Shown: positions 16,605-26,430, counted from the stretch's first letter. The stretch is 64,000 nt of DNA from Pirellulaceae bacterium (GCA_019636385.1 JAHBXT010000004.1:186001-250000); one strand, 5' to 3'. A program made the numbers and translations. The notes: generated from the letters alone by a model not told the origin.

Positions 16605-18695
16605 TTAGGTCTTGGTTAAAGGATCGCTGACCATCCCCACAGCCACCGTGGTGATGCCCTGAGTGACCTCTGCATGACTGATGACTCGTAAATCCGGCAA
16701 GTGGACTTGTGTGATGTGGCGCACCGCCGGTCGGATGCGAGGATTGACGATTAAGATGGGCTTGTGGCCTGCTGATGTCAATTTCTGAAGCTGTTGGGCA
16801 ATCTGTTGGCAAGTGATCTCGATAGCCGGTGGACTCATGCGAATCAAAATACCTCGATCGGTCAGGTCAAATCCTGCCGCGATCCGGTCTTCCATAGCCG
16901 GGTCCATAGTAATCACATGAATTTGTCCTTGAGAGTCCGCAAATCGCTGGCAGATTGTGCGTGCGATGCGACCTCGCACATACTCGCACAACATGACAGG
17001 GTCTTTGATTCGTGGAGCGAAATTGCCCAGCGTCTCGGCGATGGTGGCCAGTTGCCGAATGGGAATGTCCTCGCGTAATAGCATTTGTAGGACCGCTTGA
17101 ACTTCGGAGAGTTTCATCAGCCCCGGAATTAGCTCTTCAACCACGGTGGGATTGACCGTCTTGAGTTGGTCCATCAGTTGCTTGGTCGCTTCGCGCGTCA
17201 GCAATTCATCGGCATGGGTGCGAGCAATCTCCTGAAGGTGAGTCGCGATGACCATGCTGGGAATCGCGATTTGATAGCCGTACATTTCGGCTTGCATCTT
17301 TTGATCCGGGCGAATCCATACAGCGGGACGCAATCGTGCCGGCTCGCGCGTGGGTACACCAGTGATTGTACCGCTGCACCGACCAACATCGATTGCCAAA
17401 AGTGCGTCCGGATGAACATCGCCGCGTGCTACCGTACTGCCTGCGATTTGAATTTCGTAACTGTTTTCAGGCAGCGTAAGCTTGTCTTTCAGTCGCACTT
17501 TGGGCAACAAAATGCCAAGCTCGCTAGCCAAGATTGAGCGGACGCCGGTAATCTTTTCCATCAAATCTCCGCCACGACGCGGATCGGCCAGCGCCAACAG
17601 TCGAACCCCGATTTCCACCCGCATCGGATCCACGGTCAGAAAGTCTTCCGGCTTGCGCTCGGCAGGAGCATTCTTTTGATCTGCCTGAGCTTTTGCGGCA
17701 TGTTGCTCCTGCAGTAACTTGCGCTGCGATTGCTTTTGAACGATTAGCGCCAGACCCACGCAACCACCACCCAATGTCAACAAGGGAACTGCTGGGAGTT
17801 GCGTAAACATCATCAATCCCAGAAACCCTGCAGCCACCATTAGCGCTTGAGGCCGTGCCATAATCTGCGTCAAAAACTCGACGGGCAGATTGGATTGTTG
17901 CGTACTACGTGTCACCAACAAAGCGGCCGCAATCGAAATCAAGAACGCCGGCACTTGGCTAACCAACCCGTCGCCAATGGTCAGCCTGGTGAATACTTCT
18001 AATGATTCCTGCAGCGACATCCCCGAGCTAACCATCCCGACATACAACCCGCCAGCGATGTTGATCAGTGTGATCAGAATACCCGCCACGGCATCGCCTC
18101 GTACGAATTTGCTGGCACCGTCCATCGCTCCATAGAAATCGGCTTGTCGGGTTATCCCGTCGCGACGTCTCTGTGCCTCGACTTCGTCGATGATGCCTGA
18201 ATTCAAATCGGCGTCGATGGCCATTTGCCTACCAGGCATACCATCCAATGCAAATCGGGCAGCTACTTCGCTGACGCGCGTGGCGCCTTTGGTAATCACC
18301 ACAAACTGAATGAGAACGATAATCACGAAGATGACAATTCCCACAACCAACTGATCGCCAGAAACGAAATTCCCGAACGCTTCTACGACTTCCCCCGCCG
18401 CCTGCGTAGATTCACTACCGGCACGCGTCAGAATCAGTCGAGTTGTAGCCACGTTTAACACTAAGCGACTGAGTGTCGTGGCTACCAATAAGGTTGGAAA
18501 GACGTTGAATTCGAGCGGCGTACCGATATAGATCGTCGTTAACAGGACGATGATCGCAATCGTAATATTGCCGGCCAGCATGACATCCATGACCGCCGAT
18601 GGAAGTGGCACGAGAATCACCACCACGCAAGCAATGATCGATACCGGGAGGATCAGTTCCCGATACTTAAGTAACTTGTTTATCCACGGCCCCAT
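16605..18695 (-). CDS. flhA: flagellar type III export protein FlhA
   Basis: FlhA is the main inner-membrane component of the flagellar export gate. The 696-residue protein has about eight N-terminal transmembrane segments, beginning LPVSIIACVVVILVPLPSAV, and the FHIPEP-family signature region KGATRVSEVAARFALDGMPG (about 136-155) followed by DADLNSG. The large cytoplasmic domain runs from about residue 350 to the end, with RVEIGVRLLALADPRRGGDL and the conserved late region VVEELIPGLMKLSEVQAVLQ. Length is typical. It is the first gene of the minus-strand flagellar block; flhB and other structural genes are outside the window. Confidence 0.96.
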   Translation of the reverse strand: MGPWINKLLKYRELILPVSIIACVVVILVPLPSAVMDVMLAGNITIAIIVLLTTIYIGTPLEFNVFPTLLVATTLSRLVLNVATTRLILTRAGSESTQAAGEVVEAFGNFVSGDQLVVGIVIFVIIVLIQFVVITKGATRVSEVAARFALDGMPGRQMAIDADLNSGIIDEVEAQRRRDGITRQADFYGAMDGASKFVRGDAVAGILITLINIAGGLYVGMVSSGMSLQESLEVFTRLTIGDGLVSQVPAFLISIAAALLVTRSTQQSNLPVEFLTQIMARPQALMVAAGFLGLMMFTQLPAVPLLTLGGGCVGLALIVQKQSQRKLLQEQHAAKAQADQKNAPAERKPEDFLTVDPMRVEIGVRLLALADPRRGGDLMEKITGVRSILASELGILLPKVRLKDKLTLPENSYEIQIAGSTVARGDVHPDALLAIDVGRCSGTITGVPTREPARLRPAVWIRPDQKMQAEMYGYQIAIPSMVIATHLQEIARTHADELLTREATKQLMDQLKTVNPTVVEELIPGLMKLSEVQAVLQMLLREDIPIRQLATIAETLGNFAPRIKDPVMLCEYVRGRIARTICQRFADSQGQIHVITMDPAMEDRIAAGFDLTDRGILIRMSPPAIEITCQQIAQQLQKLTSAGHKPILIVNPRIRPAVRHITQVHLPDLRVISHAEVTQGITTVAVGMVSDPLTKT

Positions 18696-19227
18696 AGCTT
18701 CCTGCCCTCACGGGTTTTACCGACCTGCCCCAGAGTAGTGGACCGAGTCGTAAGCTGTCCAGGTCGAATCGCTCGTCAATCAAGTGGAATTTTGACGTGA
18801 GCGAGTACAAATTCCCACCGAATTGCCAAGATTTCAATGGTCGTAACGAAATGCTCTCAATGCTAGCCGGCCGACTCTGTTTGACAGCGCTGGCCGCGGG
18901 CTTCGCCCATGTAAAGCACATCGATTTGCGCGCGGACCATCGTTTTGAGTCTCACACTGCATTTGGTGAACCTGCGACAAAGCGTACTGTCTTGGTAGTA
19001 GCAGAACGCGCCGCTGCATGGGGAAATGAACCCCCTTGTTCGACGTTAGCGCTCAGCCGCCCGCCCTAGCCAAAATCGCGAAAATTGGTTGAAGAAAGCG
19101 GCTTGTTTTCGCGTAGCTTCTGCCGAATAAAAGTGTTAGTAGAGTGTCGTACACGCCACCTTACAGCGTTGGCTTGAGCCGGCGTGCGATAATCTGCAAA
19201 TTGTTTGTTAAAGTTCGAGTCTTAATC
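18696..19227. other. 532-bp intergenic region upstream of flhA
   Basis: This is a divergent gap between flhA (minus) and a small plus-strand ORF. Short frames on both strands (plus 18797-19069, minus 18667-18921) overlap each other and show no recognisable domain or ribosome site. Near 19123 the sequence GCCGAATAA resembles the -10 half of a FliA-type promoter (GCCGATAA), but no fitting -35 (TAAA) lies 11 bp upstream, so it is not called. Promoters for flhA should lie here. Confidence 0.4.
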
Positions 19228-19557
19228 ATGCCGCCCGCCACTACTAGTGTCCTGACTACCCGTCGAAAACGTTCGCTGTCCAACGGTTTAGGATCGGCTT
19301 ACGCAACGTTGGGCCTGCGCGTCAGTGAAGCACGGGTGGACGCCATCCGCAGTGCGGCGCAAGCTTCAGCCGCCAAGTTGCAAGAAGTCGTCGCCGACCC
19401 AAATCAGCGCATCGAACTGTTGAGCAGTGTAGCGACCAGCGCCTACCGGTTGCTAGACCCGCGTCGCCGGGCCAATCGACTGGAGCGCATTCAGTTGTGT
19501 ATCGTGAGCGAACGCGCTTCTGAATTGCAGCAAGCCGCGCGGCGTCCATTGATTTAG
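19228..19557 (+). CDS. small hypothetical protein
   Basis: This 109-residue ORF starts at the ATG of MPPATTSVLTTRRKRSLSNG; the longer frame from 19144 has an unlikely start. The C-terminal two thirds is mostly helical and Ala/Arg-rich (VDAIRSAAQASAAKLQEVV, LLDPRRRANRLERIQL) and basic. It is convergent with queG and overlaps it by 4 bp. No family is recognised. Being an uninterrupted frame with amphipathic helices makes it plausible as a gene, but coding status is not proven. Confidence 0.5.
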   Translation: MPPATTSVLTTRRKRSLSNGLGSAYATLGLRVSEARVDAIRSAAQASAAKLQEVVADPNQRIELLSSVATSAYRLLDPRRRANRLERIQLCIVSERASELQQAARRPLI

Positions 19558-20732
19558 TTGCTGGCTCCGCATCTCACTAACGATTGCTGAATAATGGGCT
19601 TGAGTTGCAAATCGGACTCGCGATCCAGTGCCTGTTGCAGCCAACTTGCTGCTCGAACTCCACCAATTTGGCCCAATGCCCAAGCGGCTGCGGCACGAAT
19701 TAACGGTTCCTCATCACACAGTTTCACCCCTAGAAGTTGGGCAGCCTCTATCAGTCGCTGCTGTCCTGCTACTAAGATCGCATTGCGCACCATGCCACGA
19801 TAGCGCGGTCGCGACATCGGGGTCTCGGCAAATTGTTGCTGAAACTGGTCTGGGTGCATGCGCAGCATCTCCAACACCGACAACTGCGAATTCTGCTCGA
19901 CCGGCTGCCAAGTATTGTCATCGGTGCAGGCGCTTTTGCGATTCCAAGGACAGACCTCTTGGCAAATATCGCAGCCAAACGCCCAACCATTGAGTTGACT
20001 GCTCAACTGACCGTCGACTGTTCCGGGATGTTCGATCGTCAGATAGCTCAAGCATCGTCGAGCATCCAACACGTACGGCGCTGGAAAGGCCCCAGTCGGG
20101 CAAGCGTCCAGACAGGCCGTACAACTGCCGCAATAGTTGGCGTAACTTTCTTCATCGGCCACCAATTCGATGTCGGTTAGCAGGGCAGCTAAGAAGAAGT
20201 AACTTCCCCAGTTACGATTCAGCAGCAATGTATTCTTTCCTATCCAACCCAAACCGGCCAGGGCGGCAAACTCACGCTCCAACAGCGGAGCCGTATCAAC
20301 CACGCCGCGAATCCGAGCGCCTGTCGCCCGGCGAACAAGCCATTGCTTGAGCTGTTTGAGACGCTTGCGTATTATCACGTGGTAGTCGGTTCTGGATTGC
20401 GCGTAACGCGCTACCTTGGCACTACCTGCTGATTGGATTGCCGCCCTCCGTTGCTCGTCGCTATACAGGTACGGAATGCCCAGCATGACCAGCGTTTTGC
20501 AGCCCTCCAGCAGGTAGCAGGGATGCGCGTAGGCCTGACGGCGATTTTCCAGATAAGACATCTGCCCAGCGAAGCCGCTGTCCAGCCAACGCTGGAACTG
20601 GGCTAGGCGGCCCGGCGCGGCAGCGGGCGTGATGCCTACTAGAGCAAACCCCAGGTCGCCGGCGTATTGCTTGAGTTGCTGGGTCAACTCAGATCGCTGT
20701 GGGTTACCTGCCATATTCGATACAAACCGCAA
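19554..20732 (-). CDS. queG: epoxyqueuosine reductase QueG
   Basis: QueG reduces epoxyqueuosine to queuosine in tRNA using cobalamin and two [4Fe-4S] clusters. The 392-residue protein has the N-terminal domain with GFALVGITPA and FQRWLDSGFAGQMSYLE, the conserved GLGWIGKNTLLLN segment, then two ferredoxin-like motifs: CGSCTACLDACPTGAF and CDICQEVCPWN. The C-terminus ends in a HEAT-like repeat (RAAAAWALGQIGG), common in QueG. An internal ATG 18 bp downstream (MAGNPQ) is a possible start. It is convergent with the small ORF at 19228. Other queuosine genes are not in view. Confidence 0.93.
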   Translation of the reverse strand: MRFVSNMAGNPQRSELTQQLKQYAGDLGFALVGITPAAAPGRLAQFQRWLDSGFAGQMSYLENRRQAYAHPCYLLEGCKTLVMLGIPYLYSDEQRRAAIQSAGSAKVARYAQSRTDYHVIIRKRLKQLKQWLVRRATGARIRGVVDTAPLLEREFAALAGLGWIGKNTLLLNRNWGSYFFLAALLTDIELVADEESYANYCGSCTACLDACPTGAFPAPYVLDARRCLSYLTIEHPGTVDGQLSSQLNGWAFGCDICQEVCPWNRKSACTDDNTWQPVEQNSQLSVLEMLRMHPDQFQQQFAETPMSRPRYRGMVRNAILVAGQQRLIEAAQLLGVKLCDEEPLIRAAAAWALGQIGGVRAASWLQQALDRESDLQLKPIIQQSLVRCGASN

Positions 20733-20888
20733 CTTTCGGGTAAATGCAGCTCAATGTGTCGCCGCGCATCTTGACGGACCCTGGAGTGTAACTAGCGTGG
20801 AATTTTGGACCTGCACCCCAATGGGTAGCCGGAAACTCACTCCGCATGAATCCGTGCGATCTAATTACGTCACATCAGGATCAACATC

Positions 20889-21383
20889 ATGAATTCCAAG
20901 CGAGCAGTTGTCGTCTGCTTTCTGTGGCTGTGCGTCGGTTCAGCGGCGCGTGCCAACGACTGTGGAAATTTGGCCATGGCCTATCTGTTTGGCTACAATG
21001 GCTGGAACAATCGACCGATAGTTCAAAACAATTACACGCCACCCTATTTCTCATTACATCCACCAGTGTACTACGGCCAGCGATACTATCGACCATACGG
21101 TGCCAGTCCATTTGCTGCCTGGCCGCAACTGCAACCCAACCCAAACTACATGCCACAAGCCGGAGTCAACACCAGCGCTGCGGCCGCAGTGTTCGAGAAT
21201 CCTTACTTGGCACCAGCCAGTCCAACTTGTCCTCAACTGCCCGCGGATGCGGTACCTACCACGCCAGCGGCAGCCAGTAATGTTCCAGATGTCGTGAAGG
21301 CTCCCATTGTGCCGTTGATCATCGACAACCCGTACTATGTCGAGCCTCAGCAACCCAAGCTGGCCAGCACAGTCATCGACTAA
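20889..21383 (+). CDS. small secreted Pro/Tyr/Asn-rich protein
   Basis: This 164-residue protein has a clear signal peptide (MNSKRAVVVCFLWLCVGSAARA, split here for length as MNSKRAVVVCFLWL and CVGSAARA), probable cleavage near residue 22. The mature chain is rich in Pro, Tyr and Asn (QNNYTPPYFSLHPPVYYGQR, YYRPYGASPF), with an Ala/Pro-rich middle and the ending IDNPYYVEPQQPKL. Such low-complexity secreted proteins are common in planctomycetes; the role may be surface-associated. A purine-poor leader precedes the ATG, with no strong Shine-Dalgarno. No homologous domain is recognised. Confidence 0.7.
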   Translation: MNSKRAVVVCFLWLCVGSAARANDCGNLAMAYLFGYNGWNNRPIVQNNYTPPYFSLHPPVYYGQRYYRPYGASPFAAWPQLQPNPNYMPQAGVNTSAAAAVFENPYLAPASPTCPQLPADAVPTTPAAASNVPDVVKAPIVPLIIDNPYYVEPQQPKLASTVID

Positions 21384-21403
21384 ACAACGAATCAACTGTC
21401 GAT

Positions 21404-22657
21404 TCAATCGGGATTGTCGTTGGTCGATTCCACACGGCTGACGACAATTCCTTCGGACAACTGAGTGCGGATCGTCTGGCCGACCGAGACCTCTCGAAAG
21501 GACGTGAGAGGTCGCCGCGATCCTTGGTGCATCGTTAGGCTGTAGCCGCGTCGTAAGACGCCCAACGGCGATAGCGCATGTGTAGCTCTGGCCAATTCAC
21601 TCAAACGCTGACCTCGCAAATTAATGCGTGCGCGGATTCCATCGGCGGCTCGGCGCTCTAGTTCATCCACCTGTTGCTTGCGAACCTGATGTAGCAGATG
21701 AGGACGCAACAGCACCGACCGCTGCGAAAGGCTGCGCAACTGCTGAGTAACCCGCTGCAAACGCCCACGGGCGTGTGCCTCGACGCGATGGCGCAGTTGC
21801 CTGAGCGTCGAATCCAGTTGGCTGCGATTGGGCAGGACCAGACTGGCCGCCTGAGAAGGAGTCAGCGCCCGCGCATCGGCCACCAGATCGCTGAGCGTAA
21901 CATCGACTTCATGCCCTACCGCCGATACGGTTGGAATCTTGCATGCGGCTAAGGCCCGCACCACACTTTCCTCGTTAAAACACCACAAATCTTCGAGGCT
22001 GCCACCCCCGCGCCCGACTACCAGCACATCCAAGGCGGGTCGAATGCGCTGCGCCAATCGAATGCCCTGCACGATCTCCTGCGCAGCACCGTCGCCTTGG
22101 ACTCGTGACGGAATGACATACAGATGATAATCGCTCCACAGCACCTCTGCCGACTCCATAAAATCATGAATGGCAGCTCCACTAGGACTAGTGACGAACC
22201 CAATACGGCGCGGGAACCTGGGTAATGGCTTTTTTCTGTCAGCCTCCATCAGTCCTTCTTTGGCCAATCGCTGATGAAGTTGCTGCAAGGCCAACTGCAA
22301 CGGCCCTACACCCTGCGGCAATATCTGACTGATAACGATCTGATAACTGCCGCGCGGCGGATAGACCTCAACAGCCCCACAACAGATGATTGACAATCCA
22401 TCTTTCAAAGTCAATTTCAAACGTTGTGCCGTCGACCGCCAAATTACGGCGCGAACCTGGGATTTTTCATCTTTAAGCGTAAAGTAGACGTGTCCGCTAC
22501 TAGGACGACTGAGGTCGCTGATTTCTCCTTCTAACCAGACTCGTGGAAGCGAGCCTTCGATGAGTCGCTTCACGAACCAATTAAGCTGTGAAATGCTCAG
22601 CGGAGCTTCTGCAGCTTGACCGCGCCCTTCGGTTAGTGAAGTATCTTCATCCCACAT
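21404..22657 (-). CDS. xseA: exodeoxyribonuclease VII large subunit XseA
   Basis: XseA is the catalytic subunit of ExoVII, which degrades single-stranded DNA into oligonucleotides. The 417-residue protein has an N-terminal OB-fold (LSISQLNWFVKRLIEGSLPR, VWLEGEISDLSRPSSGHVYF, about 20-65) and the catalytic domain with RIGFVTSPSGAAIHDF, LVVGRGGGSLEDLWCFNEE and VSAVGHEVDVTLSDLVAD. The coiled-coil region of about 130 residues is followed by LSPLGVLRRGYSLT. Slightly shorter than the E. coli protein (456). The gene precedes the convergent 20889 gene; xseB, often adjacent, is not found here. The start overlaps the acyltransferase gene end by 11 bp. Confidence 0.94.
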   Translation of the reverse strand: MWDEDTSLTEGRGQAAEAPLSISQLNWFVKRLIEGSLPRVWLEGEISDLSRPSSGHVYFTLKDEKSQVRAVIWRSTAQRLKLTLKDGLSIICCGAVEVYPPRGSYQIVISQILPQGVGPLQLALQQLHQRLAKEGLMEADRKKPLPRFPRRIGFVTSPSGAAIHDFMESAEVLWSDYHLYVIPSRVQGDGAAQEIVQGIRLAQRIRPALDVLVVGRGGGSLEDLWCFNEESVVRALAACKIPTVSAVGHEVDVTLSDLVADARALTPSQAASLVLPNRSQLDSTLRQLRHRVEAHARGRLQRVTQQLRSLSQRSVLLRPHLLHQVRKQQVDELERRAADGIRARINLRGQRLSELARATHALSPLGVLRRGYSLTMHQGSRRPLTSFREVSVGQTIRTQLSEGIVVSRVESTNDNPD

Positions 22658-23579
22658 TGCGCGCCTCGTCGTCGCTTACAATTCGCCACCCGGAGGTGAC
22701 TGCTGGCTGGGGATTGGTGTCACCAATCTCTCCAGATTCCAGTCGCGCTGATTGCGGCTGGCTGACTTCCGTGCCAGACGCCTCTAGCCGCTGACTGCCG
22801 GTGCGTTGGCTGCGGTGCGTATCGAGTTGCCCCGGTCCCAGTCGATACAATGCTTCGTCTTGCGGCAACTGGCAGCGTCCTGCGGCCCATTCTTCTGCCA
22901 AACTGGTCAATTGCTCCAGCTGTCGCTCGATCCACTGGCGATGCTGTTCCAGGGCGTCGCGGTCTAAGTTGGCTGGCACTTGAATCCTTGGCCCCAGCAA
23001 CACGCGCCCGCAACTGAAGGGCTTGGGGATGACAAATTGATCCCAAGCGCGACGCGCTCGCCACGGACGATCGAACCCCATACCCACCGCCACGATTGGA
23101 ATTTGCAAGCGACTGGAAAGATAAACACAGCCTTGGGCCAGCTTGCGACGCGGCCCCCGCGGGCCATCTGGCACAACTGCCAAGCTCACGCCCTGGCCAC
23201 AGCGCAACATTTTTCGCAAAGCTGCCACGGAATCGCGATAGGTCGATCCGCGAATCGTGCCCATGCCGGCGTAGCGAGCCACATGCGACAACACTTCGGC
23301 ATCTTGATGAGCGCTCAGCAACATCGTCAGTTTACAATGGGGACGAATGTAGATCGGTAACAGAATGTATTCGTGCCAAAAAATATACAAGGCCGGTCCA
23401 GCAAACGATTTTTCGGCGGGGTCTGCGGCCGGGTCATAGCGCCACATTCGCAGATTCAATGTGCTGAGCCACGCATCCATCAGCCGAATCGCCGCGAAGC
23501 CGGCCGTGCGAAAGGCCCAGGCCGGCAGCTTGATGCCACGCAGCCATTTGCGTTTCTTCTTGTGAGTGGTAGCTGTCAT
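22647..23579 (-). CDS. DUF374 lysophospholipid acyltransferase-family protein
   Basis: About 310 residues from the chosen ATG (MTATTHKKKRKWLRG); an upstream ATG at 23642 would add 21 residues. The LpxL/PlsC-like DUF374 pattern is visible: FAGPALYIFWHEYILLPIYI with the acceptor His, LSAHQDAEVLSHVARYAGM, RGSTYRDSVAALRKML and the hallmark VVPDGPRGPRRKLAQG. A C-terminal extension of about 80 residues (Gln/Arg-rich) is not part of the domain. DUF374 proteins probably acylate lipid A or other membrane lipids; specificity unknown. It overlaps xseA by 11 bp and follows dapF after a 69-bp gap on the same strand. Confidence 0.85.
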   Translation of the reverse strand: MTATTHKKKRKWLRGIKLPAWAFRTAGFAAIRLMDAWLSTLNLRMWRYDPAADPAEKSFAGPALYIFWHEYILLPIYIRPHCKLTMLLSAHQDAEVLSHVARYAGMGTIRGSTYRDSVAALRKMLRCGQGVSLAVVPDGPRGPRRKLAQGCVYLSSRLQIPIVAVGMGFDRPWRARRAWDQFVIPKPFSCGRVLLGPRIQVPANLDRDALEQHRQWIERQLEQLTSLAEEWAAGRCQLPQDEALYRLGPGQLDTHRSQRTGSQRLEASGTEVSQPQSARLESGEIGDTNPQPAVTSGWRIVSDDEARNVG

Positions 23580-23648
23580 GTATGCCTGTTTTATATTCCA
23601 TCGCGTCATCATGAACTGGAAATCAAGCCGCAGAAGAAACATCTCGCG

Positions 23649-24494
23649 CTAATCTGAATTCAGCCATTGACCGCTAAACACCTCGCTGGCTCCGCCGGTC
23701 ATAAACACATGCTCCGACGACTCATCCCAGCGCAACTGCAATTCGCCCCCCAACAATTGAATCTGCACCTCGCGTTGACTGCGCCCGGTCAGCACGCCGG
23801 CCACGCAGACGGCGCTGGCACCTGTGCCGCAGGCCCAGGTTTCGCCCGAGCCGCGTTCCCAAGTTCGCTGCCGTAGTCGTGTCGGCGAGATCACTTCCAC
23901 AAACTCGACATTCGTACGTTTTGGAAAACGCGGATCACACTCGATCTTTGGTCCTAGACTTAAAACCAATTCATCGGTCGCTTCCGGGACGAAGATGACG
24001 CAATGCGGATTGCCCATGGAAACGCAGGTCACTTGGCAACGGTATCCCGCAAATTCGCAGGCCAGGTCCACAACACGATCCGTCGCTAGGGTGGTCGGTA
24101 TACTGGCGGCATCGAACTTGGGTTGCCCCATGTCTACCGTGATCCTTTGAGCCAACCCACCGGCCGCCTGTACTTGAAGCTGCAATACGCCGTTGCCCGT
24201 TTCGATTGCCAACGTCTCTTTACGGACGATACCATGATCGTAGATGTACTTGGCAACACAGCGAATACCGTTGCCACACATTTCGCTTTCACTGCCGTCG
24301 GCATTGAACATTCTCATCCGCGCATCGGCCAAAGTGCTGGGCTCGATCAAAATCAGGCCATCACTGCCCACCCCAAATCGCCGATGGGATATCCGGCGGG
24401 ACAGTTCAGGTAGATCGTCCGGCAAATCGCGCTCTTGAAAGCAATTGACATACACATAGTCATTGCCCGCGCCGTGCATCTTGGTAAATTGCAT
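23649..24494 (-). CDS. dapF: diaminopimelate epimerase DapF
   Basis: DapF interconverts LL- and meso-diaminopimelate for lysine and peptidoglycan synthesis. The 281-residue protein begins FTKMHGAGNDYVYVN and carries the two catalytic cysteines in matching contexts: NADGSESEMCGNGIRC (Cys73) and GSGETWACGTGAS (Cys222). These are the base pair expected of an active enzyme. The presence of dapF supports a DAP-type wall precursor route. It is the first of a minus-strand run dapF-acyltransferase-xseA with small gaps. Confidence 0.96.
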   Translation of the reverse strand: MQFTKMHGAGNDYVYVNCFQERDLPDDLPELSRRISHRRFGVGSDGLILIEPSTLADARMRMFNADGSESEMCGNGIRCVAKYIYDHGIVRKETLAIETGNGVLQLQVQAAGGLAQRITVDMGQPKFDAASIPTTLATDRVVDLACEFAGYRCQVTCVSMGNPHCVIFVPEATDELVLSLGPKIECDPRFPKRTNVEFVEVISPTRLRQRTWERGSGETWACGTGASAVCVAGVLTGRSQREVQIQLLGGELQLRWDESSEHVFMTGGASEVFSGQWLNSD

Positions 24495-24712
24495 ATCACA
24501 GATTGGTGTTTGTGGCTATCAGATGTCGTCGCGCTGGCGTGACTCTGTCTGCATTGGTTCAGCGTAAGATGGGAAAACGAAACGCTGTGACATTATACGA
24601 CTCTTTGCGATAGGCCGTCGAGTGATTTCGGTTACCCTAACTTATCCTGGAACCTAGTGCAAAGTTGCCGACGAACTCCTATGAGAACTGGTATTGTGTT
24701 GTTTTTGCCGTA

Positions 24713-25393
24713 CTACAGCAGGTCTTGGCGGCGTTGTCGAGTTCTCTCGAGGCGTTGCTGCTCGCGCCAGGCGGCGATTTGCTGGTGATTGCCTCCGAGC
24801 AGTATCTCGGGAACGTCGTAGCCCCTAAAGGAGCGCGGTCGAGTATATTGCGGAAACTCCAGTAAGTCAGCATCGGTAAAAGATTCTTGCTGGCTACTCT
24901 GCTCGTCACCCAACACACCGGGAATCAGCCGGATGGTGGCTTCGATCAACGCCATGGCAGCCACTTCGCCGCCGTTGAGTATGAAGTCGCCCAGGCTGAT
25001 CTCGCGCGGCTGCAGTATGTCGATGACGCGTTGGTCGAAGCCTTCGTACCGACCACACAGCAGCAACAAACGCTGCTGGCGGGCTAGCTGCTGTACCAGC
25101 GGCTGGCGAAGTGTCTCTCCCTGCGGCGTGAGCATGATTAGCTGCCCTGGTGGATGAGCCAGCGTCTGAACGGCTTCGACGCAATCCACCACCGGCTGGA
25201 CTTGAATCAGCATCCCTGGGCCGCCGCCAAATGGACGATCATCGACCTTGTGGTGCTTGTCCTGAGTCCACTGGCGAATATCGTGGGCCTGGACCTGCAC
25301 CAGCCCAGCGGCCACCGCCTTTGCTAGCAAGCTTTCGGATAGGAAACTGCTAAAAAGCTGTGGAAAAAGGGTTAGCACGTCAAAGCGAATCAT
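24713..25393 (-). CDS. trmD: tRNA (guanine37-N1)-methyltransferase TrmD
   Basis: TrmD methylates G37 of tRNAs to prevent frameshifting. The chosen start MIRFDVLTLFPQLFSSFL gives 226 residues, a normal length, and an upstream ATG at 25447 would add 18 unconserved residues. SPOUT knot motifs are present: DDRPFGGGPGMLIQ (about 50-63), LLCGRYEGFDQRVID, EISLGDFILNGGEVAAMALI and the tail PQYTRPRSFRGYDVPEILL with GNHQQIAAWREQQ. In many bacteria trmD sits with rpsP, rimM and rplS; here it stands alone between dapF and the divergent mlaE-like gene. Confidence 0.95.
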   Translation of the reverse strand: MIRFDVLTLFPQLFSSFLSESLLAKAVAAGLVQVQAHDIRQWTQDKHHKVDDRPFGGGPGMLIQVQPVVDCVEAVQTLAHPPGQLIMLTPQGETLRQPLVQQLARQQRLLLLCGRYEGFDQRVIDILQPREISLGDFILNGGEVAAMALIEATIRLIPGVLGDEQSSQQESFTDADLLEFPQYTRPRSFRGYDVPEILLGGNHQQIAAWREQQRLERTRQRRQDLL

Positions 25394-25524
25394 CACTGGC
25401 GTCAACTTTCTGTCATTCCCAGCAGGAGGCGGGTGAAGCCGCAACACTTGCGCAGCCGATATAGTTTAACATGCGCTATGCACCGGGCGTAAACTCCCGC
25501 CATGGCAACCCGTGGAGCATTATT

Positions 25525-26403
25525 ATGTCTTCGACACCAACATCATACTCTGGCAGCGATCCCATTGGCGATTGGAGTTTTAGTCGTTGGTCCTATGACT
25601 GGATCAGCAACTGGGGTGAATTGGTCGTCGAAGTGTTGACAACCCTGGGAGACATGGCACTGTTCTTCTGGCAAACGCTGGTCTGGATGTTCAGGGCCAA
25701 GCCCTGCCGCGGAACTATCCTGCCAAATTTTTATTACGTCGGAGTGCTCAGCCTGCCCGTGGTGGCGCTCACTGGCACATTTATCGGCATGGTATTGGCG
25801 GTTCAGAGCTACGAGCAGTTCAAAAACATTGGCATGCAGAGTCGTTTAGGTGCTGTAATCAACATGAGCTTGGTACGCGAACTTGGTCCGGTGCTCGCCG
25901 CCACCATGCTTTCGGGACGCGTGGGATCGGCCATGGCTGCAGTGCTGGGAACGATGCGGGTGACCGAACAGATTGATGCCCTAATTAGCATGGGAGCCAA
26001 TCCCATTCATTATTTGGTCGTACCGCGATTTTTAGCCTGCTTGTTACTGATCCCAGCCCTGACCATCATGGCCGACTTCATGGGCATCGTCGGCGGGTAC
26101 TTTTTTAGCACGGTTGTCCTGGACATTGATCATTACCAGTATTTGAACAACAGCCGCACGTTCGTGCGGGGGTGGGATTTTTTCATGGGTATTTACAAGT
26201 CATTCTTTTTTGGTGCGATTATCGCCATCGTAAGCTGTTACCGAGGTTTCCATTGCCAAGCCGGGGCCGAAGGCGTCGGCCGCGCGGCTACGGCAGCTTT
26301 CGTCATTAGCTTTGTGTTAATTCTAGCGGTCGATTTGATGCTCAATATTCTACTGGATGCAATCTACGCGGCACTCTGGTCTGGCGGCGCCAAGCTCATC
26401 TAA
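25525..26403 (+). CDS. mlaE: MlaE/YrbE-type lipid ABC transporter permease
   Basis: This is the permease of an Mla-type phospholipid transporter. The 292-residue protein starts at the ATG of MSSTPTSYSGSD, preceded by GGAG at 25514-25517; an in-frame ATG at 25471 is upstream. Five to six transmembrane segments follow a polar N-terminus. Family signatures are VVALTGTFIGMVLAVQSYEQF, LVRELGPVLAATMLSGRVGSA with AMAAVLGTMRVTEQIDAL (each a part of the EQ-loop region) and the late helix SFVLILAVDLMLNIL. It is the first gene of a plus-strand operon with the ATPase and the MCE protein. Confidence 0.92.
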   Translation: MSSTPTSYSGSDPIGDWSFSRWSYDWISNWGELVVEVLTTLGDMALFFWQTLVWMFRAKPCRGTILPNFYYVGVLSLPVVALTGTFIGMVLAVQSYEQFKNIGMQSRLGAVINMSLVRELGPVLAATMLSGRVGSAMAAVLGTMRVTEQIDALISMGANPIHYLVVPRFLACLLLIPALTIMADFMGIVGGYFFSTVVLDIDHYQYLNNSRTFVRGWDFFMGIYKSFFFGAIIAIVSCYRGFHCQAGAEGVGRAATAAFVISFVLILAVDLMLNILLDAIYAALWSGGAKLI

Positions 26404-26430
26404 CCAACCAGGAAAGAGACCTTCAGCCAC

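Noticed and set aside
18797..19069. 90-codon plus-strand ORF in the flhA upstream gap
   Set aside because: No ribosome site, composition or domain supports it, and it overlaps other equally open frames on the opposite strand.
19123..19131. GCCGAATAA as a FliA-dependent promoter
   Set aside because: The required TAAA-type -35 at 11 bp upstream is missing and the strand points away from flhA.
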